Below are positions 45,629 to 55,295 of a stretch of DNA of 64,000 bases, piece after piece. The translations under genes were made by a program, and so were the position numbers. A model generated the notes under the pieces. The model was not told the DNA's origin, ran no database searches, and worked only from the letters and a program-made list of their open reading frames with translations. This stretch comes from Thermohalobaculum sp039513195 (GTDB taxonomy: Bacteria > Pseudomonadota > Alphaproteobacteria > Rhodobacterales > Rhodobacteraceae), in NCBI GenBank assembly GCA_039513195.1, contig JBCCRM010000015.1, positions 47,681-111,680 of the forward strand, written 5' to 3'. The number at the start of each line of letters is the position of its first letter. Position 1 is the stretch's first letter.

Positions 45629-46447
45629 TCAGTCTTTGCCCTTCACCGGAGCCCAAATCTTCTTGTTGGTGAAGTAAAGAAGGACAGCAAGGATGATGAG
45701 CATCAGGAGGTTCTGCAGCCCAGCCTCTTTCCGCTCGACCATCTTCGGCTCGGCCGCCCACATCAGGAAGGCCGCGATGTCGGTCGCCTCCTGCTCGAGC
45801 GTCGCTTCCGGTGGCACATAGTCACCACCCTCGCCGTAGACGCCGTATTCAACGTCGTCTCCATATAGCGGCGGTGCCATGTTGATCAGGCCGCCGGGCA
45901 TCACCGAGTTCTCGTAGAGGATGGTGCCGGCCTGCTCCACCTCTTCGCCTGTGTAGCCGAGCAAGAGCGCCCGAATGTATTCCGGCCCACCGATACCCTG
46001 GAAGAGCTGCGCCATACCAGTTCCGTAAGGGCCGTGAAATCCTGCGCGCGACTTTGCCAGGAGGCTCATATCGGGCGCACCGGCGGCCACATTCTCCGGC
46101 ATGTTGTCGGAGGGTAGGCAGGATCTCGTATCACCCGGGAATGCCTCGGGGGAGGTGTCTTCGCATTCGAACTCCGCCGCGATGGCCTTCACCTGTTCGG
46201 GCGGGAAGGCCGGGCCGTTGGGATCGCCCAGCGAGCGGAACGACACGAACTTCATGCCATGGCATCCCGCGCAGACATTCTGGTAAACCTGAAAACCACG
46301 CTGCAACTGGAACGCGTCGTAGGTGCCGAAGGGGCCTTCGAAGCTGAAGGCATAGTCTTCGACCTCCCCGGCGCCCCCAGCAGCGAGACCCGCTGCTGGG
46401 AAGGCTGCGATGCAGCCGGCCAATACAAGAGTGCGGAACTTGGTCAT
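45629..46447 (-). CDS. petC: Cytochrome c1 (bc1 complex)
   Basis: 272 residues. Signal peptide MTKFRTLVLAGCIAAFPAAG, heme c site CAGCHGM with Met ligand later, and C-terminal membrane anchor LLMLIILAVLLYFTNKKIW. ATG 46447 is preceded by GGGAGGAGA. Transfers electrons from the Rieske centre to cytochrome c2/cy. Third gene of petABC. The extra DDVEYGVYGEGGDY insertion is near the C-terminus. Confidence 0.96.
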   Translation of the reverse strand: MTKFRTLVLAGCIAAFPAAGLAAGGAGEVEDYAFSFEGPFGTYDAFQLQRGFQVYQNVCAGCHGMKFVSFRSLGDPNGPAFPPEQVKAIAAEFECEDTSPEAFPGDTRSCLPSDNMPENVAAGAPDMSLLAKSRAGFHGPYGTGMAQLFQGIGGPEYIRALLLGYTGEEVEQAGTILYENSVMPGGLINMAPPLYGDDVEYGVYGEGGDYVPPEATLEQEATDIAAFLMWAAEPKMVERKEAGLQNLLMLIILAVLLYFTNKKIWAPVKGKD

Positions 46448-46466
46448 TGCACCGATCTCCTCCCGA

Positions 46467-47795
46467 TCACTCGGCCGGGGTCGCAACGCCGGCGCTGTCG
46501 CCGCCAGCCGCGGGTTTGGCGGGTTTTGCATGCTCGGCCGCGAAGGCTTCCTCAACTGTCCGTGGCTCTGGCAACGGCCTCTCGGTGATGCCCAGCATGG
46601 GCAAGATCACCAGGAAATATGCGAACCAGTAGACCGTACCGATCAACGAGATGGTTGGGATCAATCCCTCCGCTGGCATCGCTCCCGCCCACATCAACAC
46701 GAAGAAGTTGGCGACGAAGAGCCAGAACCACCATTTGAACTGCGGTCGGTAATCGCCCGAACGCACCCGCGATGTGTCGAGCCAGGGTGCGAGAGCCATG
46801 ATCACGATCGAGCCGAACATCGCCAGTACCCCGCCAAGCTTCGCCGGGATAATCCACAAGATGTCGAAGGTGATCGCCCGCAGGATCGCGTAGAATGGCA
46901 AGAAGTACCATTCCGGCACGATATGGGCCGGTGTCGCCAGCGGGTTTGCCTCGATGTAGTTGTCCGGGTGACCGAGATAGTTCGGCATGAAGAACACGAA
47001 CATCACGAACAGGATCAGGAAAACCACCACCGCATAGAGGTCTTTGATCGTGTAGTACGGGTGGAACGGCACCGTGTCTTTCTTGGTATTCTCGATGTCG
47101 TCGGTGCGGACCGGTACGCCGGTCGGGTTGTTGTTCCCCGTCGTGTGAAAAGCCCAGATATGGACCACCGTCAGACCCAGGATCACGAAAGGCAGCAGAT
47201 AGTGCAGGGAAAAGAACCGCGTCAGTGTCGGTTCATCCACCGAGAAGCCGCCCCACAACCAAACCACGATGGTGTCGCCGACCAGCGGGATTGCAGAGAA
47301 AAGGTTGGTGATGACGGTGGCGCCCCAAAAGGACATCTGGCCCCAGGGCAGCACGTAGCCCATGAAGGCCGTTGCCATCATCGCGAGGTAGATGAGGATC
47401 CCGATGATCCAGGTGATCTCTCTCGGCGCTTTATAGGATCCGTAGTAGAGCGACCGGAAGATGTGCGCATAGACGGCGATGAAGAAGAAGCTCGCGCCGT
47501 TGGCATGCATGTAGCGAAGTAGCCAGCCGCCGTTCACGTCGCGCATGATATGTTCGACAGAGCCGAAGGCAGCATCCGTCGACGGGATGTAATGCATCAC
47601 CAGCGTAATGCCCGTCACGATCTGCAACAGCAGAAACACGGTGAGCATCACGCCCCAGATCCACATCCAGTTCAGGTTCTTCGGCGTCGGGAAACGCAGG
47701 AAATCCGAGGCCAACCCAATAATGGGCAGGCGGCTATGCATCCATTTTTCAAAGCCGGACTTCGGCTTGTAGTGTTCTTGGGGAATTCCACCCAT
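46467..47795 (-). CDS. petB: Cytochrome b (bc1 complex)
   Basis: 442 residues, eight hydrophobic spans, two b hemes. Heme-ligating histidines occur in RYMHANGASFFFIAVYAHIF and in FFSLHYLLPFVILGLTVVHI. The Qo-site PEWYFLPFYAILR motif is intact. C-terminal tail PEPRTVEEAFAAEHAKPAKP is Ala/Pro-rich and longer than average. Lies 11 bp from petA and 19 bp from petC. Confidence 0.97.
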   Translation of the reverse strand: MGGIPQEHYKPKSGFEKWMHSRLPIIGLASDFLRFPTPKNLNWMWIWGVMLTVFLLLQIVTGITLVMHYIPSTDAAFGSVEHIMRDVNGGWLLRYMHANGASFFFIAVYAHIFRSLYYGSYKAPREITWIIGILIYLAMMATAFMGYVLPWGQMSFWGATVITNLFSAIPLVGDTIVVWLWGGFSVDEPTLTRFFSLHYLLPFVILGLTVVHIWAFHTTGNNNPTGVPVRTDDIENTKKDTVPFHPYYTIKDLYAVVVFLILFVMFVFFMPNYLGHPDNYIEANPLATPAHIVPEWYFLPFYAILRAITFDILWIIPAKLGGVLAMFGSIVIMALAPWLDTSRVRSGDYRPQFKWWFWLFVANFFVLMWAGAMPAEGLIPTISLIGTVYWFAYFLVILPMLGITERPLPEPRTVEEAFAAEHAKPAKPAAGGDSAGVATPAE

Positions 47796-47806
47796 GATAC
47801 GCTCCC

Positions 47807-48370
47807 TTAGCCGAGCTTAATTGTTGCGTCGTCGATGAAGGCCGCCTGCGGTACATGCAGGTTCTCCGGTGCGGGGCCTTTGCGAATCCGCCCGGCAATG
47901 TCATAATGCGAACCGTGGCAGGGACAAAACCACCCACCGAAATCGCCCGTCCCATTGCCGAGCGGCACGCAGCCGAGATGCGTGCAGACGCCAAGCATCA
48001 CCAGCCATTCGCCCTCTGCATCGAGGGTGCGGTTCTGATCGTCCGCATCGGCGCCGGGATCGTTGTCGTTGCGTGAGAGTTGGTCGGGTAAATCGCCCAG
48101 CGGAACGGCGCGCGCTGCCTCTATCTCATCGGCCGTGCGGCGGCGGATGAAGACGGGTTTGCCGCGCCACATCACCTTGATCTCGGATCCCGGTTCGACA
48201 TCTGCGATCGGCACCTCGATGGAGGCGAGGGCGAGGACGTCGGCGGATGGGTTCATCTGGTCGATGAGCGGCCAGACAGCAGCCCCTACGGTGACCGCGC
48301 CGGCTGCCCCAGTGGCGATGAACAACATGTCACGCCGGGTGGCTTCTTGGTGGTTATCCGTGGTGGACAC
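47807..48370 (-). CDS. petA: Rieske iron-sulfur protein (ubiquinol-cytochrome c reductase)
   Basis: 187 residues with GTG start. Twin-arginine signal ATRRDMLFIATGAAG followed by the membrane anchor and hinge; [2Fe-2S] ligands in CTHLGC and CPCHGSHYD. First gene of the leftward petABC operon, divergent from a trmL-like gene. Promoter is likely in 48371-48527. Confidence 0.97.
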   Translation of the reverse strand: MSTTDNHQEATRRDMLFIATGAAGAVTVGAAVWPLIDQMNPSADVLALASIEVPIADVEPGSEIKVMWRGKPVFIRRRTADEIEAARAVPLGDLPDQLSRNDNDPGADADDQNRTLDAEGEWLVMLGVCTHLGCVPLGNGTGDFGGWFCPCHGSHYDIAGRIRKGPAPENLHVPQAAFIDDATIKLG

Positions 48371-48527
48371 GCGCCTTTCCTTTCAAACCGGACCGATACT
48401 TGGCCCTATTCCTTACTACGACGGGTGCACCTTTTCCGCCGGCCAGGCTGTAGGTATCTCTCGCCCCTATTACCGTCCAGTGAGCGCCTGGGTGCAGAAA
48501 GTCGCAGTTTCGGTTCGGCACAGAGGC
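48371..48527. promoter_or_regulatory. Divergent promoter region of petABC and trmL-like gene
   Basis: 157 bp. PetR would be expected to act here by analogy with Rhodobacter; I cannot identify its binding site from sequence. Confidence 0.4.
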
Positions 48528-49037
48528 ATGATGCTGCAAGGTGGAACAAGACTTCAGATAGTGGACGAATTTGGTGTGAACTTGGTCCTTTTCCAGCCAG
48601 ATATGGCCCCCAATGTCGGCATTATGTTGCGCCTCGGCGCCTGTTTGGGGGTGCCCGTTCATGTTGTCGAGCCTTGTGGATTCGCCTTTAGCCCGCTGGC
48701 ATGGCGCCGTCAGGCAATGGACTATGCCGCCTTGGCCGAGATTGTGCGTCACAGCTCTTGGGATGCGTTCTTGGCGGCCCGCGATGCCGGGCGATTGGTG
48801 GCGATGACAACCAAAGGCAACCGGGACCTTTGGGATTTTCGCTTTCGGGCAGATGACTGGATTGTGATGGGTCAGGAGAGCGCAGGTCTGCCAGCGGCGG
48901 TGCATGGCCGCGCAGATGCGCGATTGGCGATCCCGATGCAGCGGGGCGCGCGTTCGCTCAACATCGGGATGGCCGCGGCTATGGCCTTGGGCGAGGCGGT
49001 CAGGCAGTTGCGCCGGGCGGAGGACAAAGCGCCGTAG
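48528..49037 (+). CDS. trmL: tRNA (cytidine/uridine-34-2'-O)-methyltransferase, TrmL-like
   Basis: SPOUT methyltransferase, about 169 residues. NLVLFQPDMAPNVGIMLRLG, VVEPCGFAFSPLAWRRQAMD and GQESAGLPAAVHGRAD with IPMQRGARSLNIGMAAAMAL are the TrmL/SpoU motifs. Start uncertain: two adjacent ATGs at 48528/48531 and GTGs at 48561 and 48576 are in frame; homologues begin close to the last. Divergent from petA. Confidence 0.88.
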   Translation: MMLQGGTRLQIVDEFGVNLVLFQPDMAPNVGIMLRLGACLGVPVHVVEPCGFAFSPLAWRRQAMDYAALAEIVRHSSWDAFLAARDAGRLVAMTTKGNRDLWDFRFRADDWIVMGQESAGLPAAVHGRADARLAIPMQRGARSLNIGMAAAMALGEAVRQLRRAEDKAP

Positions 49038-49404
49038 AGCGAAGCGGAATCGTGCCGCTGCGCGCCACGATGGGTTCTGTGCTGTGCCCTTGCCCGTGCC
49101 TGCGGCACGGCTCTGCGGGCGCCTGTGGCATGGCGGCGCCCCTTGGCCCGGCACCACAGGCATTTGTCGCCTGAGAGCATTTTCAAGCCAAGCTGGATCA
49201 GATTGGCATCGCGAGAATGCACCCGAACAACATCTTTGAGCGCGACAGCGGATGCAATCGGGTTGCAAAGCGCGCTAGTGATGCGGGTGTTTCATTTCGC
49301 ACCACGAGGCACGCGTTTTGATGCATCAACTTGTCCCGAAGTTTAAATGGGTTCCGGTTTTCCCGACCAACCTCCCCTAGCGACACAAATGTCTCGTCGA
49401 GCCG
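49038..49404. other. Non-coding region carrying dispersed repeats
   Basis: About 370 bp between converging genes. It holds a GC-rich self-complementary part (49085-49155) and repeat copy 2 at 49174-49243. No gene is supported. Confidence 0.6.
49174..49243. repeat. Dispersed repeat copy 2 (reverse orientation)
   Basis: 70 bp whose reverse complement matches 1501-1570 at 55 of 70 positions without gaps. Starts with AGAGCATTTTC and ends GAGCGC. Confidence 0.75.
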
Positions 49405-51243
49405 CTAGGCGGCACTGGTGTCGAGGAAACCGCCGGATTGCCGGGACCAGAGCCGAGCGTAGAGCCCCTCCGCCGCCAGAAGTTCTTGGTGGCTGCCATC
49501 CTCGACGATGCGCCCTTCATCCAACACCACGATCCTATCCATGCGCTGGATCGTCGAGAGGCGATGAGCGATCGCAATCACGGTTCGTCCGGCCATCAGT
49601 TCCTCCAACCCGTCCTGGATCGCCGCCTCTACCTCGGAGTCGAGGGCCGAGGTGGCCTCGTCCAGGATCAGGATCGGCGCGTCTTTGAGGACCGCGCGGG
49701 CCAGAGCGATGCGCTGGCGCTGTCCGCCGGAGAGCCGCACGCCCCTCTCGCCCACATAAGCATCGAGACCGCGGCGCCCGTCGCCGTCCACGAGATCTGG
49801 GATGAAGGCATCGGCGTGCACTTTGCCCGCGGCGTCCCAAATCTCCGCCTCGCACGCCTCGGGCCGCCCATAGGCGATGTTGTCCCGGATCGAGCGGTGC
49901 AGCAGCGCGGTGTCCTGTGTGACCATGGCAATCTGCCTGCGCACGCTGTCCTGTTGGACATCTGCGAGGTCTTGGCCGTCGATCAGAACTGTTCCGGCAT
50001 CGGGATCGAAGAAGCGCAGCGCCAGATTCACCAGCGTCGACTTGCCCGCACCGGAGCGTCCAACGAGCCCGACTCTCTGCCCGCCTCGGATCGTGAGAGC
50101 GATCCGATCCACCCCGCCGGCGCGCTTGCCGTAGTGGTGGCTGACATCGGCGAAGCGGATCTCTCCCTGCGATAGGCTCAGCGGCGGTGCGTCGGGCTTG
50201 TCCCGGAGCCTCAATGGCTGGGAGACGGTGGCCATACCCTCCTGCACCGTGCCGATATTTTGAAACAGCATCGACAACGACCACATGATCCAATCGACCA
50301 GCCCGATCAGCCGCACGACCAGGGCCCCGGCGGCCGCGATGGCGCCGACCGATACCGCATCGACGCTCCAAAGATAGACACCATAGCCGACCACCCCGCC
50401 GATCAAGACGATCGAGAGAATTGCGAGGCAAACGGTCAGCCAGGTGTAGAGGCGCGTCTGCCGGGCGAAGACCCAGCGGAAATCCTCCATCGCCTCGCGG
50501 GCATAGGCTTCCTCCCGCTCGGAATGGGCAAAGAGTTTAACGGTCTGGATGTTGGTGTAGCTATCGACGATGCGCCCGGCGAGGGTGGAGCGGGCCTCCG
50601 CCACCTCCTTGCCGAGCGCCGTGATGCGGGGCACGAACCACCAGGCGACGCCGATGAAGCCTGCGAACCAGACCGCCAGCGGTAGGAGGAGACGGAGATC
50701 CGTCTCGGCCAGGATCACAGCGGCGCCGATCACATACACCAGCGCGTACCACATCTCCTGCACCATCTGGTAGACGCTGTCGTTCAGTGCGGGGGCGAGC
50801 TGCAGCTGCTTATTGGCGATCCTCCCAGCGAAATCGTCCGAGAAAAAGGACAGCGATTGCCGCAGCATCTTGCGATGGGTGCGCCAGCGGATCAGGGCGC
50901 CCATGGGCGCATAGAACCCCTGGCCGGAGAGCATGGCCTCCGCGATCAGCGAGAGCGGGCGGATCAGCAGCACAACGGCGATCATCAAGAGCAGCGTGTC
51001 GCTGTGGTCGGTCCATAGTGTGCCAGGCTCCGCTTCGCTGAGGATGTCGACGAGCTGGCCTGCAAAGCGCAGAAGCATCGCCTCACAGATCGCGAAGATC
51101 AGCCCAAGCGTGAGCGTGCCGAGCAGCAGCCACCGGGCGGGCCAAATCATCGCGAGATAAAACGGGATCAGCCGGTTCGGGATCTCGGCGTTTTCGTCAT
51201 AGGGCTGATAGGGATCGATCAGACGTTCGATGCGGCTGAACAT
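49405..51243 (-). CDS. ABC transporter, exporter with fused membrane and ATPase domains
   Basis: 612 residues: N-terminal six-helix transmembrane domain (about 20-340) and C-terminal ATPase with GRSGAGKST, VTQDTALLHRSIRDNIAYG (Q-loop region), RLSGGQRQRIALAR and ILILDEATSALDSE. A half-size exporter of the ABCB/MsbA/HMT1-like group, probably a homodimer. Substrate unknown. Converges with the trmL-like gene. Confidence 0.93.
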   Translation of the reverse strand: MFSRIERLIDPYQPYDENAEIPNRLIPFYLAMIWPARWLLLGTLTLGLIFAICEAMLLRFAGQLVDILSEAEPGTLWTDHSDTLLLMIAVVLLIRPLSLIAEAMLSGQGFYAPMGALIRWRTHRKMLRQSLSFFSDDFAGRIANKQLQLAPALNDSVYQMVQEMWYALVYVIGAAVILAETDLRLLLPLAVWFAGFIGVAWWFVPRITALGKEVAEARSTLAGRIVDSYTNIQTVKLFAHSEREEAYAREAMEDFRWVFARQTRLYTWLTVCLAILSIVLIGGVVGYGVYLWSVDAVSVGAIAAAGALVVRLIGLVDWIMWSLSMLFQNIGTVQEGMATVSQPLRLRDKPDAPPLSLSQGEIRFADVSHHYGKRAGGVDRIALTIRGGQRVGLVGRSGAGKSTLVNLALRFFDPDAGTVLIDGQDLADVQQDSVRRQIAMVTQDTALLHRSIRDNIAYGRPEACEAEIWDAAGKVHADAFIPDLVDGDGRRGLDAYVGERGVRLSGGQRQRIALARAVLKDAPILILDEATSALDSEVEAAIQDGLEELMAGRTVIAIAHRLSTIQRMDRIVVLDEGRIVEDGSHQELLAAEGLYARLWSRQSGGFLDTSAA

Positions 51244-51590
51244 GGTGAGTTGGCTTTCGATGGCACCGTTCCACCCGCGCGATCATGCGTGAGTGGTCAC
51301 GGTCAAGTCGGTCTTGCGATTGCGCCGAGGCGCGGGATCGGAATGCTGCGTGAGCAGCGCGATCAGATAAACTCGCAGACGTATTCCATCGGATCCTCCT
51401 CCGTTGACGGAACTATAGCCATCCCCGCCGGTTCGGTCGAGGGGGCGAGCGCCATTCTTCCTGCTGCGTAGGGGTGTGCCCCCGGTGGGTTGTTGTCGGA
51501 AGGCCCTGGCCTCGCCTAGGCTTAGACAGCTAATGGGTCTGCGCCGATGACAAACCTTTAGGGTAGGCGAGACTTGGAAGGGGGAGAAGA
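51244..51590. promoter_or_regulatory. Divergent regulatory region between exporter and alcohol dehydrogenase
   Basis: 347 bp without a full gene. It contains a very short leader-like ORF (51363-51389, minus strand). Promoters for both flanking genes must lie here. Confidence 0.4.
51363..51389 (-). other. Nine-codon leader-like ORF with strong Shine-Dalgarno
   Basis: GGAGGAGG lies five bases before an ATG that opens MEYVCEFI and stops. It is 120 bp upstream of the exporter start on the same strand. It might be a regulatory leader peptide or the remnant 5' end of a lost gene. Confidence 0.3.
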
Positions 51591-52724
51591 ATGACGTTCA
51601 CCGGGAATTGGAGCTTCCCCACGCCTATACGTTTCGGCGTCGGCCGTATCGGCGAGCTGGCCGATGCGGTCTCGACCTCAGGAATGCAAAGGCCGCTTTT
51701 CGTCACCGACCCGTTTCTCGCCGATTTGCCGATGACCGCCGATGCCCGGCGGCAACTGCCGGGATCCGGCCTTTTCCAGGATGTGACCCCAAACCCCAGA
51801 GAGGCGGATCTCGCCGCCGGGATCGAGGCCTTTCGCACAGGCGGGCATGACGGTGTCGTGGCCTTCGGCGGCGGCTCCGCCCTCGACCTCGGCAAGTTGA
51901 TCGCGTTCCAAGCGGGGCAGGAGCGCCCGGTCTGGGATTTCGAGGATATCGGCGATTGGTGGACAAGGGCGCTATCCGACACCATCGCGCCCATCGTGGC
52001 CGTGCCAACGACAGCGGGCACAGGGTCCGAGGTCGGGCGGGCGGCAGTGCTGACCCGGGCCGACGACCACTGCAAGAAGGTCATCTTCCACCCGAAGATG
52101 CTGCCGGCGGTCGTGATTGCAGACCCGGAACTGACAGTCGGGATGCCACAGGCGGTCACGGCAGGCACCGGGATGGATGCCTTCGCTCATTGTCTCGAGG
52201 CCTATTGCGCCCCGGGCTATCATCCGATCTGCGCGGGCATCGCGCTGGAGGGGATGCGTCTGGTGAAGGACAACCTGCTACGCGCGTGTGAGGAGCCGGG
52301 TGACCTGACCGCGCGGGCCGAGATGATGTCGGCCGCGATGGCCGGTGCGTTGGCGTTTCAGCGCGGGCTCGGGGCGATCCATGCGCTGTCGCACCCAATC
52401 GGGGCGCTGTTCGACACCCATCACGGGACGACGAATGCCGTGCTTACGCCAGCGGTTCTGCGCTGGAACAGGCCCGAGATCGAGGAGAGGATCGCCCGTG
52501 CCGCCGCCTATCTTGGCCTGGCCGCCGATTTCGAGGCGTTCGTTGCTTGGGTCGAGGCGTTGCGGGCAGAGACCGGGCTGCCGAGCACGCTGCAATCGCT
52601 GCAGGTCTCGCGGGAGCGGTTCGGCAAGATCGCCGAGATGGCCCCGCACGACCCCACCGCCGGCGGCAATCCCCGCCCCGTCACGCCAGAGGCCGCGATG
52701 ACGCTGTTGGAGGAAGCCTGGTAG
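51591..52724 (+). CDS. Iron-containing alcohol dehydrogenase
   Basis: 377 residues. VVAFGGGSALDLGKLIAF and PTTAGTGSEVGRAAV (NAD-binding), then metal-binding GTGMDAFAHCLEAY and the later HALSHPIGALFDTHHG His residues define the family. Cytosolic; oxidises or reduces a small alcohol or aldehyde. First gene of a rightward group of dehydrogenases. Confidence 0.93.
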   Translation: MTFTGNWSFPTPIRFGVGRIGELADAVSTSGMQRPLFVTDPFLADLPMTADARRQLPGSGLFQDVTPNPREADLAAGIEAFRTGGHDGVVAFGGGSALDLGKLIAFQAGQERPVWDFEDIGDWWTRALSDTIAPIVAVPTTAGTGSEVGRAAVLTRADDHCKKVIFHPKMLPAVVIADPELTVGMPQAVTAGTGMDAFAHCLEAYCAPGYHPICAGIALEGMRLVKDNLLRACEEPGDLTARAEMMSAAMAGALAFQRGLGAIHALSHPIGALFDTHHGTTNAVLTPAVLRWNRPEIEERIARAAAYLGLAADFEAFVAWVEALRAETGLPSTLQSLQVSRERFGKIAEMAPHDPTAGGNPRPVTPEAAMTLLEEAW

Positions 52725-52818
52725 AAGGCTGCTTCGTCAGTCGCCGCCTTCGTCCAGCAACCCTACTCAAGCTCGGGATCGGGCATCACATCGACCGCAA
52801 AGGGGCGGGGAGACACCG

Positions 52819-54189
52819 GTGAATCTCTTCAAGAAGCTGCAGGCCCGGCAAGAGGCCAATGATCCGGTCCGCGTCGGCATGGTCGGGGCCGGCAAGTTCG
52901 GGTCGATGTATCTCGCACAGATGCGGAGTTTGCCCGGGGTGCATTTGGTGGGGATTGCCGATCTCGACCCTGCAGCGGCAAAATCGAACCTCGCCTATGT
53001 CGGTTGGGCGGAGGAGCGGTATGCGGTCTCGTCTCTCGACGCCGCCGCGCAGAGCGGGGGCACCCATGTCGGCGACGATACCGGTGCGCTGATCGCGCAC
53101 CCGGCGACACAGATCATCATCGACGCCACCGGTTCGCCGACCGCAGCCATTGCCCATTGTTTGGCTGCCTTCGAGGCCGGCAAGCATGTGATCAATGTCA
53201 CGGTCGAGGCGGATGCCTTTGCCGGGGTGGGTCTTGCGGCGACGGCCGCGAGCGCCGGGGTGATCTATTCCATGGCCTATGGCGATCAGCCGGCGCTTAC
53301 CTGCGATCTTGTCGACTGGGCGCGTGCTTGCGGCTTTCCGGTGGTCGCTGCTGGCCGCGGGCACAAATGGCTGCCGCATTACCAGCAGTCGACGCCGGAG
53401 ACGGTGTGGGAGCACTGGGGTCTGAGCCCGGAACAGGCGGAGCGCGGGCGGCTCAATCCGAAGATGTTCAACGCCTTTCTCGACGGGTCGAAACCGGCGA
53501 TCGAGTGTGCCGCGATTGCGAATGCCTGCGGTCTCGATGCGCCGAGCGAGGGGCTGACCTTTCCGCCCGGCGGGGCAGAGGATATCGCCACTTTGATGCG
53601 GCCGCGCGGCGAGGGTGGCGTTCTGGAAAGGCGCGGCATGGTCGAGGTGCTGTCCTCGCTGACGCCCGAAGGCGCCCCGATCCCGTACGATATCCGCCAG
53701 GGCGTCTGGGTCTGCTTCGAGGCGGAGACCGACTACATCAAACACTGCTTCGAGGAATACAAGGTGAGGACGGACTCATCGGGCCGCTACTCATCGCTCT
53801 ACAAGCGTTGGCATCTAATTGGGCTGGAGCTGCCGATTTCCGTAGCGTCGGTGGGGCTGCGCGGCGAGCCAACCGGTGTGGCGGAGACGTTCCGCGCCGA
53901 TGTCTCGGCCATCGCAAAGAGAGATCTGGAGGCTGGCGAGGTCTTGGATGGCGAGGGCGGCTACACTGTCTCCGGCGGGCTGCGACCCGCATCTGTGTCG
54001 GTTGCCGGTGGGCATTTGCCCCTGGGGCTGGCGGATGGCGTTACCCTGCGGCGCGCGGTGGCGGCTGGTCAGCCGGTAAGGATGGAGGACGCGGCGGTCG
54101 ACCAGACCACGGCTGCTTTCAAGCTGCGGCGCTGGATCGAGCAGACACTCGGCGCCGGTGCGTGCCGCGCGCAAGATGGGTGTTTGTGA
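52819..54189 (+). CDS. Homoserine dehydrogenase-like oxidoreductase with SAF domain
   Basis: 456 residues, GTG start with GGGGAGAC upstream. N-terminal Rossmann fold (VRVGMVGAGKFGSMYLAQM), a central domain with WLPHYQQSTPETVWEHWGL, and a C-terminal SAF-like domain (AIAKRDLEAGEVLDGEGGYT). Such NAD(P)-dependent proteins act in catabolism of sugar acids or in flagellar/antifreeze-like contexts. I do not assign a substrate. It follows the alcohol dehydrogenase by 94 bp. Confidence 0.8.
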   Translation: MNLFKKLQARQEANDPVRVGMVGAGKFGSMYLAQMRSLPGVHLVGIADLDPAAAKSNLAYVGWAEERYAVSSLDAAAQSGGTHVGDDTGALIAHPATQIIIDATGSPTAAIAHCLAAFEAGKHVINVTVEADAFAGVGLAATAASAGVIYSMAYGDQPALTCDLVDWARACGFPVVAAGRGHKWLPHYQQSTPETVWEHWGLSPEQAERGRLNPKMFNAFLDGSKPAIECAAIANACGLDAPSEGLTFPPGGAEDIATLMRPRGEGGVLERRGMVEVLSSLTPEGAPIPYDIRQGVWVCFEAETDYIKHCFEEYKVRTDSSGRYSSLYKRWHLIGLELPISVASVGLRGEPTGVAETFRADVSAIAKRDLEAGEVLDGEGGYTVSGGLRPASVSVAGGHLPLGLADGVTLRRAVAAGQPVRMEDAAVDQTTAAFKLRRWIEQTLGAGACRAQDGCL

Positions 54190-54290
54190 TCGGGCGCCCT
54201 TCCATTCGATGCCTGCCGCCCGCAATTGCAACCCCTCAGTCTCTGAGTGAGAGACCAACACATCCCTCCCTGGCCTGCCGGGGAACGGTG

Positions 54291-55217
54291 TCATCCCACG
54301 CCCTGTCGCCAACCGGATCCTGGCAGCACATGAGCCGACCTCGCTGCCAGAATAATCAGTGTGCCCGCGAGGGCGATGACCGCAAGATACGCGGCGGTCA
54401 TTTGAAACCGCGACACATCGAGCAAACCGACCCAGACGCTCGACTGTTCGAAGGCCATGCCAAAGAGCGGCAGAAGGGCGATAGCCGCGGTGTAGCCTTG
54501 TGCGCCTGCCGCGCGTATCGACCAGAATGCCAGGAACATGGCTGGTGCCCGCAGCAACACTCCGACCGCGATGCTCGCAACAACCAGGGGAGTGTCGAAC
54601 AGGTGGGCGATCCCATCGCCATGCAGCAGTCTCACCGCGAGAAAGACAGCGGCGGTGATCACCAGAACTACCCCGGAAAACCAGGCCCGCCCAACAGGGC
54701 TGTCTGTGCTGTTTTCCGGGTGGCGCTCCGCAATTAGGTTCATCGCGGCGACGCATATGGCGTTCAAGCCCATCAGGCCTAAGGCCGTGTTTCGGATACC
54801 CTCCTCGAGACCTTGCGTCAGAAGGACCACCGCCAAGAGGATCAGCGCATGCCCGACCCATTCCGGAGCGCGCGGGCGCCTCTTCGAGAGAATCCAGACT
54901 ACTAAGGCGATAACGGGCAGGTTTACCGCGCCCAGAATGCCGGCCTCTAAGACGCTAAGAGCCGCGAGCACGGACGTATAGAGCGCCGTTGAGAGAACGC
55001 GAAGCGCCCCAAGAACCCACGTCGCGGTGCGGTTGAAGCTGTTCCAGGCGGCGCCTCTTCGAAGACTGATGCCCAGCAGCGCGGCCCCTCCGGCGACAAG
55101 CTGCAAGAAGCTGAACAGCCAGGGATTGAACTCGTAATTCACCAATAGAATGCGGCTGACGACGCTGAGAAGAGCCCAAAACAGGATCGCGGAGACTGTG
55201 ATGAAGATGGTTTTCAT
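54291..55217 (-). CDS. DMT superfamily (EamA) transporter
   Basis: 308 residues with about ten hydrophobic segments (ILFWALLSVVSRILLV, LVAGGAALLGISL and others). ATG 55217 is preceded by GGAGCCGAAGG. Divergent from a LysR regulator with a 95-bp spacer, the usual layout for an exporter controlled by its neighbour. Confidence 0.82.
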   Translation of the reverse strand: MKTIFITVSAILFWALLSVVSRILLVNYEFNPWLFSFLQLVAGGAALLGISLRRGAAWNSFNRTATWVLGALRVLSTALYTSVLAALSVLEAGILGAVNLPVIALVVWILSKRRPRAPEWVGHALILLAVVLLTQGLEEGIRNTALGLMGLNAICVAAMNLIAERHPENSTDSPVGRAWFSGVVLVITAAVFLAVRLLHGDGIAHLFDTPLVVASIAVGVLLRAPAMFLAFWSIRAAGAQGYTAAIALLPLFGMAFEQSSVWVGLLDVSRFQMTAAYLAVIALAGTLIILAARSAHVLPGSGWRQGVG

Positions 55218-55295
55218 CGCCTTCGGCTCCAAAGTCTCGATGACAGCAGATTACTGGCATTTGTACATAATTTGAGTGCGCAAAAACGTGTCTCC

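Noticed and set aside
45084..45677. 197-residue plus-strand frame between aroC and petC
   Set aside because: The opposite strand holds ordered DUF2161 motifs, and the frame runs into petC and its terminator.
49080..49160. GC-rich stretch as a fourth copy of the 220-bp repeat
   Set aside because: Similar composition and palindromes, but the ordered blocks shared by copies A and B are not found.
53004..54737. 577-residue plus-strand frame across the SAF oxidoreductase and the DMT gene
   Set aside because: Out-of-frame shadow, rich in Arg, Gly and Ala with no domain; it crosses two confident genes.
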